64,000 nt of DNA, taken from the NCBI GenBank assembly GCA_002105175.1, contig MCGE01000011.1, positions 496,001-560,000 of the forward strand, written 5' to 3'. A model generated the notes under the pieces. That model was not told where the DNA came from, ran no database searches, and was given only the letters and a program-made list of their open reading frames with translations. Origin of the DNA: Absidia repens. Lineage: Eukaryota > Mucoromycota > Mucoromycetes > Mucorales > Cunninghamellaceae. Below, piece after piece: positions 1-8,454 of the stretch (position 1 is the first letter of the stretch; each line of letters begins with the position of its first letter). A program made the position numbers and the translations under genes.

Positions 1-412
1 GGTAGTCAAAACAGTCAGGGCTCCACCAAGGTTTGCCATCCTCCGTTTTTCTGCGCAAAGCTGCGTGGAAGTCGCCGCATTCATCAAGTCGGTAGGGCAA
101 GTAAGTCGAAGGCCGCCAGTACGTTCCAGTGCCCAGATTGAGCTCGGGCATAATCAGAGTTCGGTTTAATGCCTTTGCAAGTATCACACTGTTGATCAAT
201 GCGACACGTTGATTGTGAAGTCCCGAATGCGGAAGGTAGGTGATAAACTTTTCTCCATCAGGTGGGTATCGTTTCAAGTTGATGTTCCTGTTCTTGGTGA
301 ATTCGGCATACCGTTTGATATCTTGTCGTAGTTCCAACCGTTTGTGAATAAGGAATAGAGTCAATAGTAATAATACTATAGTCAAGCTTGTGGACTTGTT
401 GAATCGAGCCAT
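1..412 (-). CDS. O-fucosyltransferase-like type II membrane protein, 5' part only
   Basis: The frame is open from an ATG at 410-412 to the window edge, about 137 residues, with no intron seen. The N-terminus (MARFNKSTSLTIVLLLLTLF) is a short basic stretch followed by a hydrophobic segment, typical of a Golgi/ER signal anchor. After a charged stem comes YLPHSGLHNQRVALINS, then LAKALNRTLIMPELNLG. This pattern (GLxNQR, then LNRTLxxP) is the nucleotide-sugar-binding N-terminal region of GDP-fucose O-fucosyltransferase-like families in fungi and plants. The predicted role is glycosyl transfer in the secretory pathway; donor and acceptor cannot be told from this part. The C-terminal catalytic half lies outside the window. 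The upstream spacer carries a CGG..TTC.AAA-type element about 77 bp before the start. Confidence 0.6.
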   Translation of the reverse strand, partial: MARFNKSTSLTIVLLLLTLFLIHKRLELRQDIKRYAEFTKNRNINLKRYPPDGEKFITYLPHSGLHNQRVALINSVILAKALNRTLIMPELNLGTGTYWRPSTYLPYRLDECGDFHAALRRKTEDGKPWWSPDCFDY

Positions 413-853
413 TGTGAATTCAACGAAAAGTAAAAAAAAAAAAAAAAAAAGGCAAAAGGATGCCCCGTTCACGCCTCTCATTTCATAGCGGTGTTCAAAA
501 TTATTTAGCCCCCTTTTTTTTTGACGTTAAAAAAAAAGATCACCCACCACCATTCCCAAAAAAGACCCTAGCGCACTTAATACAAAACCAAATACCAATT
601 CACTTTGTCCTACTTTGACATAAATACATTTCGTTTTTTTCTTTTATTGGAAATATAATATAAATGACAACTATCAGTTCAAATAAAATAATGATAAAAC
701 TGTGTGTATATATAAGGGAATCGCTAACTAAATATAATATATAAATAATAATAATAACTATAGTAAAAATACTAAGAAGGACCGATAGACTCGACTGTCA
801 CACAAAAACGTCCATCATCAAGGGGGTTTGAGTGTAGGCCATCCGTTGCGACC
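413..853. other. intergenic: upstream region of the O-fucosyltransferase-like gene and 3' region of the bZIP gene
   Basis: No open frame of gene quality is seen. It contains an A-run near 430-450, a CGG-type upstream element at 489-502, and an AT-rich stretch around 650-760 with several AATAAA-like words that would serve as 3' end signals for the minus-strand bZIP gene. Confidence 0.6.
489..502 (+). promoter_or_regulatory. candidate upstream element CGGTGTTCAAAATT
   Basis: It lies about 77 bp before the start of the O-fucosyltransferase-like gene. The same kind of sequence recurs upstream of several other genes in this window (see findings). Its function is inferred from position and recurrence only. 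Confidence 0.35.
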
Positions 854-2539
854 TTATTCCACGTTGATTTCTCTTCTTTGCTGATCCATATCTTCCATTT
901 TGATAACCGGCTCGGTAGATTGGAGTGTACTTGTTGGTGCTTTTGGAGGTGAAGGTGATACAGTAGATGTTGTAGATGTCAATGATGCTGAAGGGGATGA
1001 GGATGGTAATGATGACGATGATGGTGTTGATGATGGTGATGATGTGGATGGGTTAATTGGTTGGTTTGTCGTACTGCTCGTGGTTGACGAAGTATCTATG
1101 CTAGTCGGAATGGTAGTTGGTATGGGCGTTGATAATGGTTTTGAGACTGAAATCGATGCCGACGGTGGCGATGCTGACGACAATATTGATGATGATGACG
1201 ATGATGCTGAAGTAGAGGAAGATGTTTCCAAGTGTTGTTGTTGTTGTTGTCGTTGAGCGGTCGCCATTGCTGCTGAGATGATGGTCGTCGTCCAACCATT
1301 TGCTGCTGCTGCTGCTGCTACTACTACTGCTGAGGGATCAGTCGATGTTGATGAGGATGATGGTTCTTCTGCCATAGATGTTGTTGCTATGGATGGTTCT
1401 GTTGTTTTTTCCTTTACCGATGATGTCCCTGATGGTGTTGATGCTTGTCCGATGCCCAATTTTGCATTCAATTCCTCTACTTCCTTCATCAATCGATAGC
1501 TTTCCGGTCCTTGCATTGTTGAAAAAGCCAGTTTGTTGTTGACATCATCTATCTGTTGCCGAAGTTGCGCATTTTGTTTTTCCAATCGTGTGATCTTGCT
1601 TTCCATATCTTGTATGTACTGTTTTTTCTTTTTTCGGCATTCCTTTGCAGCAACACGATTCCGTAGTAGTCTTCGTTGTCGGCGTTCATCGTTGGACATG
1701 TTGCGGGCGGCGGCAGCAGCAGCAGCATCCACAACGTTGGCGGTGACGACAGTGGAGGAAGAATTTTCTGGTGGAGATGATGAAGCGGAGGAAGTTGATG
1801 GATGATTTGGTAGACCGGTTACATCTTTCGGTGCTATGGTTGCTGTATCATGTGTACTGTTGGTTCCACTTGTATTCACACCGGAAGCCGACGTTTTGCT
1901 ATCATTCTTGGTATCATTGCTATGCTCGTATGGTGGATGCTGTAAGGGTTGATGACTGGGTCCACCAAGTCCGAAGTCGCCAGGGGGACCAGGAAGTGCT
2001 GTAATAACACCGCCAGCTTGTAACTGTTGAAGCATGTTGAAGTTGGGCACAGAAATAGGTGATACCATTGCTTGAACCAAGGAGGATGCTGTAAGTTGGG
2101 CAAGATCTTGACCGCTTGCTTGAGCATATGTCTGTAAAAAGTGCTGTTGTTGTTGTTGATCGGTAAGTAAGGAGAGGACCGCTGCAGTAGCTGCACTATG
2201 GTTTTGACCGCGTAGCAAAGCATCTTCGAGGGCTGTAATAGCTGAGGTCACGTTGGTATTGTTGTGGTTGCTGGAGCTGGAGGCGGTGGCTGCTGCTGCA
2301 TTGTTGTTATTTTCATCTTTCACAGGAATTGCACTGGAAGTGTCCATTTCCACTTTGATAGTCGTAGAAGTAAAATCATCAGGTTGTTCTACACTAGTTC
2401 GTCTTGTTTTTACATCCTTGTTTTCACCAAATTCTTCAGAGGCAGCCCGTTTCTCACCTACATTGCAAGGGGTACTGTTCGTAGTTTCATTGTTTGAAGT
2501 TAAAGGGGAAGGGGAGGTATCCAAAGAATCCGTCATCAT
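854..2539 (-). CDS. CREB/ATF-like bZIP transcription factor
   Basis: Single-exon frame of 561 residues from ATG at 2537-2539 (a second ATG follows directly). The bZIP lies at about residues 284-345: the basic region reads RRLLRNRVAAKECRKKKKQY, followed by a zipper with leucines at heptad spacing (ITRLEKQNAQLRQQIDDVNNKL). The N-x7-R signature and the KECRKKKKQY ending resemble metazoan CREB (RECRRKKKEY) more than ascomycete Atf1, so I call it CREB/ATF-like. The remainder is low complexity: Asn-, Gln-, Ala- and Ser/Thr/Pro-rich tracts on both sides, with acidic and GSK/MAPK-like S/T-P sites. It should act as a homo- or heterodimer on CRE-like DNA sites. Target genes and upstream kinase cannot be told. 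It is followed by the partial O-fucosyltransferase-like gene on the same strand. Confidence 0.88.
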   Translation of the reverse strand: MMTDSLDTSPSPLTSNNETTNSTPCNVGEKRAASEEFGENKDVKTRRTSVEQPDDFTSTTIKVEMDTSSAIPVKDENNNNAAAATASSSSNHNNTNVTSAITALEDALLRGQNHSAATAAVLSLLTDQQQQQHFLQTYAQASGQDLAQLTASSLVQAMVSPISVPNFNMLQQLQAGGVITALPGPPGDFGLGGPSHQPLQHPPYEHSNDTKNDSKTSASGVNTSGTNSTHDTATIAPKDVTGLPNHPSTSSASSSPPENSSSTVVTANVVDAAAAAAARNMSNDERRQRRLLRNRVAAKECRKKKKQYIQDMESKITRLEKQNAQLRQQIDDVNNKLAFSTMQGPESYRLMKEVEELNAKLGIGQASTPSGTSSVKEKTTEPSIATTSMAEEPSSSSTSTDPSAVVVAAAAAANGWTTTIISAAMATAQRQQQQQHLETSSSTSASSSSSSILSSASPPSASISVSKPLSTPIPTTIPTSIDTSSTTSSTTNQPINPSTSSPSSTPSSSSLPSSSPSASLTSTTSTVSPSPPKAPTSTLQSTEPVIKMEDMDQQRREINVE

Positions 2540-5500
2540 TCAAATGCCCCAGAGAAGTAAAAAAGAAATAGAAGTAGAGATAAAATAAAAGATGAAGAAG
2601 GAAGAGAGAAACGGAAAAGATTTTTTTTTTCGAACGGACTCCGAGTACAGCGCAAAAAAAAAAAAAAAAAATACACGCGCAAACAAAAAAAAAAACTACG
2701 AGCAGGTACAAAAAAGGATCTCATTATTATGTGTAAGGCATATCGATTTTTATGCTGTTCCTGTTTCTTTTCCTAAAAAAATAAAAATACAATGCGCTGA
2801 GCGGGAACACAACTTTCAAGTGATGACGAAGGTCAATAATAACAACTGGAAAAGAGATGGGTGACGACAAACATGGTGGTGAAGTTCTGGCTCTTCCATA
2901 TGGGGTCAGTAAGATTGTGGTCAAAAAATTAATTTCGAGGACCGACGATCGCCTTTGATGATTGGTTGGATTTTATTACAGTCAGGACTCGGGACAACCA
3001 TTGACCTGACAGTTAGATCCGCGTTGCCGGATTCATCGAAGTCGTCCACATTTTATCATTTGTTTCGGTGACTAGATTGTGAATTAGCAAATGAATTCCC
3101 GTCAAAGTTTACTAGCGCACTTCAATCAGCATTGCAATGATTTTTTTACCCTGGTTTTGTGGGCATATAATCGCATGCAGCCTGTTCCTCCTTGTTGGTG
3201 TATAGTAAAAAATTTATTTGAAATTGACTAAAACAAATTGGATGAAGACTTCTTCAAAGTTATAACCTTATGCTACACAAGCTTTTTTTTCTCTCTCACC
3301 AATTCCCTTTATACACGGCTTATTCTGAGTCACAGAGGCATACTCTAACCGTAAATCGGCCTCAGTTGCTGTAATGGTAGTTGATCTTTTGTATGTGTCC
3401 ATTATTATCTTTTTTTGGTAAGTCCATCACTGGTATTTTTTTTTGTTAGTTCATCATTGCCATGTTTTAAACCACTTGAGAAATCCTAGCCATTAGAAGA
3501 ATGGGTCGATGTCGAATAGTAGGGACTGTATTGAAAAGGTCACAGAGTCATCATGTTGTTATTGTTAAATGATGACGGTTTCTGCAATGCGAAGAAAATC
3601 CCGATGTTGATAATGTTGGATGATGTGGATATTGGAAAGAAGAAGGGGAAACAAACGAACGAAGGGTTCCCTTTTTTGTGTTCACTACAGTTTAATCGAA
3701 AGAAAAAAGTCGCAAGCCCAATCCTCATAAAGAGTATTTCACATCCCGCCCACGTGTATCTTTATTTACTCCCATTTTATTTTTTGACGCTCTTTCTTTT
3801 CCTTTTTCATTTTTTCTTTTCATTTTTTTCTTCACCATTCGACTTTTTCGGGTTATGTTAGGACTTAGATTAGCGTCAGTTTTAGTTTAGAAACGTTTTC
3901 AGCTCAGGGATTACAAGATGCATGGGGAAACCCTTTCATTTTGGATCTAGGATTCTGGGAACACCATTAGTTGGCTTTTTGAAGCCTCTATTGGCATAGT
4001 TTAGTGTTAGTTTGTCCATAGTATATATATGCATATAAATAAAATATGTCTCTTTTTATATGTCTCAATGAAAAATGTTCCATTAATCTTCTCGTGCATT
4101 GTGTAGCAGATTCCTTTAGGTTAATGTTGGCCATTGCTATGCTTCAATAAAACTTACTACATTATCGTTCCTCGTGACTTGTATTGTATAGCACAGTGAG
4201 TTGGATCCCTTTTTACAATTGTATCTACGCCTAGAGTTTACTTTATTCCAAATTGCTTACTCGCCTCCCCCATGCTATCACCAATAGATCTATTGTTATA
4301 ATGAACCTTATATCTTTAGCTTAGTAGATACCAGTACGCTTCAAATAAAATATGCCAGTATATTAACTATCCTCTGACCAATCTTATTGTGAGAAATGTA
4401 GTTATTACAGCAATTTTGAGAGAGTACTAGCAAACATTTGCTTTCTAGTTCACCCATTGTTACTACTCTTGCCCTAAAGACCAAGCGACAGTTTGGTAAA
4501 CCTGAGCCAGTCGATAAGAATAGGGGCTTATTCCCACTCTATCATTGTTATTGATCCTAGGTCGTGCCACTAGTGCAGTCTTCCGAACGAAATATTATTG
4601 CGTCCACTAGCTTAGAATATAGTATAAATATATATTACTTATAATAATCGCAAAAGATGGTGAGACTCTGTGAACATCTTTGCATGAAAAACGGTTTTCA
4701 CTAAATCAACATCCATTTGTAATAGAAAATTTCAGTATCGGTATATGTTTACCGTCTCGTTACCTCTTGTATCTGGTTTATAAAGACAAAGGCATCATTC
4801 CCGCTTGTTGGATCGTCTTATCTAAAAACAACTTTAAAGGGGTTAGTAGACATTCATAAAGCACACCATTGCATACAATGATGATCTATGTGGTAATGCT
4901 TGGATGTTACTGGTACTGAAGATGAAGCATATGCTGACTCAAACAAAACAAAACAGTGCAAAAGTTGGCTACACTGTACATAATCTCTTTTTGAGGATCT
5001 TTTTTTTTTTTTTTGCCTTTACAACTGAAGTTGGATCCACAAAAAAGGGTCGCGGTTTAAAAATGATCTCATTATAGCAAATGGTATAAAAAATAGACTC
5101 TAATCCATTTATAATTGCATTCGTAAGGGCATTATGCATTCCTTTGCCATATGGACTCCTATTATTTTTTATATGTACGCATAACGAGTGTCCAAAGTGG
5201 TATTGGTTATTGGGATGAATACTCAAAAATCAAAAAAGAGGCGGGAAGTATGTATCCATATTGACATAATGTACTTATTTATTGTTCCTGATTTGATACT
5301 ATGAAATGTGGTTTATGATAATGTCAATAATAAACATTATAAAAAATAATATGCTGATCTAATGATGGAAAAATTCCTTTACTTAAAGTACAAAAGCGCA
5401 AGAATATGAAGAAGGGGAGACGGAAGAGAGTTTGTCCAGGGGTAAAGTAACTCATCCCTTTATTCGTTTTTATTATGAATCTTTTTCGTCGTTTCCCGTC

Positions 5501-5633
5501 CTTCTTTTTCTTTGTAGTTTTTTATACAATTTTTTTGTTTCCATTTGTATACTTACTCTCTCACTCTATCACTCACTTTTAATTTTTTCTTTTTCTTTTT
5601 TCGCCATTCTGTACTTTGAATAATTTTTTTTTC
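2540..5633. other. gene-poor 3.1 kb stretch containing repeat copy 1
   Basis: Contains the probable 5' leader of the bZIP gene (A-rich, 2590-2700), no convincing coding exon, and repeat copy 1 at about 3743-4235. The remainder is AT-rich with scattered short frames that show no recognizable protein character. The last 200 bp is CT-rich and probably the leader of the membrane protein that follows. Confidence 0.5.
3743..4235 (+). repeat. dispersed repeat, copy 1 of 3
   Basis: The same ordered blocks occur here, at 29375-29883 (minus) and at 54600-55103 (minus). They are a CCCGCCCACGTG block (degenerate in copy 3), a CT-rich tract, a core starting TATGTT.GACT.AGATTA, the block GGGAAACCCTTTCATTTTGG, and then a 3' part with AATAAAATATGT, ATGTCCCATTAG and CAATAAAA words. 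Copy 1 core is 3855-4010. In one frame the core reads as a decayed protein end (FQLRDYKMHGETLSFWI), interrupted here by stops. The AATAAA words suggest a transcribed 3' end. It may be the relic of a transposable element or of a duplicated gene; the family is not recognized. Confidence 0.75.
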
Positions 5634-6602
5634 ATGCCAGCGGAACATAAAAATTCTACAACTGCCACTATGGATTCAAAACCAGCGCATCACAACAATA
5701 AAAAAATCAAGTCAAACTCTATTAACCACGCTCCAAAGATAAAAAATATATGGACGCAGCCAACAAAGGCCTCTTTTAATGGATTTGCACCATTAGCAGT
5801 ACCATCGTCATCGCCGTCGCCATCATCATTGCCTATAGGAAGTATATCTTCGATGCCATCCATGCCATTAACGTCATCTTCGCTGGCGGTGCCAACATCA
5901 TCATCATCACCAACAGCTGATGGCACAATATTGACGGGATCCTCAATACCTATTCCTCCACAAGAAACAAATTCATCATCACCATCATCATCGAGCGCAC
6001 CTGTTTTGGGTGGTGTGATAGGTGGAGTTATACTTCTTTTATCCATCCTATTGTACTCGCTCTATCGAAAACTAAAAAAAAGCAAAAGACAACGAATGGC
6101 GATTGGGGATCAACATGGCTGTGATAAAAATTGGAAGCAGACACAAAGCTGGTCAACGCTTACAAGTAGCAAATATGCCGACATGAATGCCCCACCACCT
6201 GCTTATTACTGTACAAGTCAAACAAAAAAGCGATGGACACAGGATTCCGTCATAAGTAAACAAGCTTCTTTCGTTAAACAATACAGCCCGCAATTGGCAT
6301 ACAGTCCTAGTAATCATTCAGTTTTGCAAATGGATCATGAAGGTATATCCCCCAGTAATACGTTAGTGGATACTAGTGGAGCATCATGGTTGCACCAAAA
6401 AGAGCCAAGTCTACCCGAATATGACAGTGAAAACCCACAACAACAGCAACAACATCAACATCAACAAAGACGATCCATTCAGCCATATCAAGCTCAGCTC
6501 GATATCTCTTCCTCCTTTTCTGATGCATTAGAAACCCCTGGTCCCTATCAAAGTGGCATTTTACTCCATACAAAAGAATTCCACCCTTCTTCTACATCTT
6601 GA
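5634..6602 (+). CDS. Ser/Pro-rich single-pass membrane protein, function unknown
   Basis: Start chosen at ATG 5634 (the frame extends upstream without another ATG); 322 residues, no intron. Residues about 50-120 are Ser/Thr/Pro-rich, as in O-mannosylated fungal surface proteins. One hydrophobic helix follows at about 126-146 (VLGGVIGGVILLLSILLYSL) and is immediately followed by a basic stop-transfer stretch (YRKLKKSKRQR). The cytoplasmic part of about 170 residues contains Gln/His repeats and several Ser/Pro sites. This layout resembles Mid2/WSC-type cell-wall sensors, but there is no cysteine-rich WSC domain and no clear N-terminal signal peptide, so the relationship is only architectural. 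A signal peptide on a missed upstream exon is possible. The gene is convergent with cyclin L. Confidence 0.65.
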   Translation: MPAEHKNSTTATMDSKPAHHNNKKIKSNSINHAPKIKNIWTQPTKASFNGFAPLAVPSSSPSPSSLPIGSISSMPSMPLTSSSLAVPTSSSSPTADGTILTGSSIPIPPQETNSSSPSSSSAPVLGGVIGGVILLLSILLYSLYRKLKKSKRQRMAIGDQHGCDKNWKQTQSWSTLTSSKYADMNAPPPAYYCTSQTKKRWTQDSVISKQASFVKQYSPQLAYSPSNHSVLQMDHEGISPSNTLVDTSGASWLHQKEPSLPEYDSENPQQQQQHQHQQRRSIQPYQAQLDISSSFSDALETPGPYQSGILLHTKEFHPSSTS

Positions 6603-6813
6603 AAGTCAATACCTCCTTTTTTTTTCCCAACAATCACGTACCAAGTCCCTCCGTTTTTTTTTTTTTTCACACTCATCTTTGTTTACATCATACCAATAAT
6701 CACAATAAATGTTTTCAAAAAAAATATAATAGGTCTATACACAATATATTTATTTATATACAACAACATACTAAATCAATAATAAAAACAACTGTTATAC
6801 TAAGTACATTATT

Positions 6814-7083
6814 CTAATCTAATTTGTTTTGAGGTGTTATCCAATCTTGTACTTGTTCTGTTGTCAAGGGAAGTCTTTGTCGGTCCAATGGTTGATAATA
6901 TAGTTTTTTGATCTGCTCCGCCACAGTTTTGATATCGCTTTCCTTGACATCAAATAGTAACCACCATTCATTTCCAGGATCAATAGGTAGCTTGATTTGT
7001 TCATCACGGCATGATAGCCATATCGAAGTAACAGCCGTGACTTCCGGTGAGTAGGCCACATGGACAATAGTACGCAAACTATT

Positions 7084-7146
<63 letters not shown>

Positions 7147-7972
7147 GTTCATTAATATATAAGCGGGTCGAATCCATGTGTCATCATTTGGGAGTGAGGT
7201 ATACCTGTCATTCACATAATTCCACGCCCGGCTTGGAACCGATTCATGGTCTTCTAGTCCAAGTATGCGTAGGTAGTTGATCATCAAGCTATACGGAAGT
7301 TGCACCTGTACATTGAATCCCAGTTGCTTCAGTAACTGCATTTCAGCAGCGATTGTCATTGCCTTGAATTCGTATGCCCGCTTAAAAATATATAAATAAT
7401 AGAGTGGTATAAAGTGTGAATGCTGATGGGTCCCACTTTTATTTTGCTTTTGATCCTACTACATGCACTTACCTGAGAGAAGGCATCTAAAGGTGGTGAA
7501 GTTGAACGATGCTGTGCCCGTCGGATAAGATGATCATACACCGTCACCAAATGTGTCATTCGTATCGCAGACTCTTCTACTTTTGCAGCCAAAAACAAAG
7601 CACCCATTCCTATTTCCTATATGACAAAGGTTAGTATATATATATTATATATCTAACAAGTAGTTGATGTTATCTTACCACAATATTGAAATCCTTGAAG
7701 CTGGCCATAAAGAAGAATCGCTGGAACAAAACCTGAGCTGAGGCCATTGCTACTTGAGGTCTATAGAATATATATACAGAAGGTGTTAGTAATGAGTCGC
7801 TGTATGAGGGTTAGTTTGCTTACAATTTCAATAAAATACCAGCACATTGAATTAGTTCAGCACCGAAATTTCGTAAATCATCTTCAAGTTCTTCGGGTAT
7901 ATGATCACGCTTAGATGGAGAGCACGTGAGTTGGTCAATGGAAGCCAACGGATTCTGTAAGACGCGCGACAT
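6814..7972 (-). CDS. cyclin L-like transcription/splicing cyclin
   Basis: Five exons on the minus strand: 7972-7824, 7760-7679, 7616-7473, 7380-7205, 7078-6814, giving 271 residues with all GT-AG junctions in frame. The N-terminal cyclin box contains ILLKLPQVAMASAQVLFQRF and GALFLAAKVEESAIR, and the second fold has LGFNVQVQLPYSLMINYLR and AWNYVNDSLRT. These are hallmark phrases of cyclin L, the partner of CDK11-type kinases in transcription and pre-mRNA splicing. It is shorter than animal cyclin L and lacks the Arg/Ser-rich C-terminus, as expected for compact fungal forms. Intron 4 contains an uninterrupted run of 58 A (T on the sense strand). The gene is divergent from the SREBP-like gene. 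Cyclin T/K is the main alternative assignment but fits the motifs less well. Confidence 0.87.
7088..7145. repeat. A58 homopolymer inside a cyclin L intron
   Basis: Fifty-eight consecutive A on the plus strand, forming a T58 tract close to the 3' splice site of cyclin L intron 4 (intron 7204-7079). Length is likely to vary between isolates and to be uncertain in the assembly. Confidence 0.95.
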
Positions 7973-8454
7973 TGATAATCAGTATTTGTTTTAGGGAAAG
8001 AAAGAGAGGAGCAAATAAAATCGGGGGAGGGCAAAGAGCGAACGAATTTTTTTAAAATTTCGAACACCGCCCGTTTAATTTCTGTCGGTATGCCCTACTT
8101 TGATTTTTGCATGGTTGGAATACAGTGGACCAATTTATCGAAAGATATTTGCACCTAAAGTTGAATGTCACATTAATGACAGGGAATATTGTTATAATAA
8201 ATGACAAAGTTTGAAAATAGTATGGCGTGGGGCAGAGGACAGAAAAAATCTCAAACAAACAGAGGGAAACATCACACCACTTTTTTTTCTGCGTCAAAAT
8301 GGCAATCGCCAAAAAATCGAAAGGTTCTCTCAGCCAATCAAAATTAGTCAGTCCTGCAATTCAAAAAGAATAAAAAAGAAAATATTCCATTTTTAAAACC
8401 CTTCGTTCTTTTCGTTCCTAGAATTATTCTTTACCTCCTCTTTTTACTCTCAAC
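7973..8454. promoter_or_regulatory. divergent promoter region between cyclin L and the SREBP-like gene
   Basis: 482 bp between two divergent start codons. It holds a CGG-type element on the minus strand at 8056-8069 (CGGTGTTCGAAATT), 84 bp before the cyclin L start. A CT-rich tract at about 8400-8450 precedes the SREBP-like ATG. No coding frame is supported. Confidence 0.5.
8056..8069 (-). promoter_or_regulatory. candidate upstream element CGGTGTTCGAAATT
   Basis: It is 84 bp upstream of the cyclin L start, on the same strand and nearly identical to the element at 489-502. Confidence 0.4.

Noticed and set aside
900..1805. Plus-strand Asp/Val-rich and Leu/Ser-rich frames
   Set aside because: They are antisense shadows of the low-complexity bZIP gene.
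3540..3861. Open frames on both strands before repeat copy 1
   Set aside because: Composition is driven by T/A runs; no conserved segments and no link to the repeat family frame.
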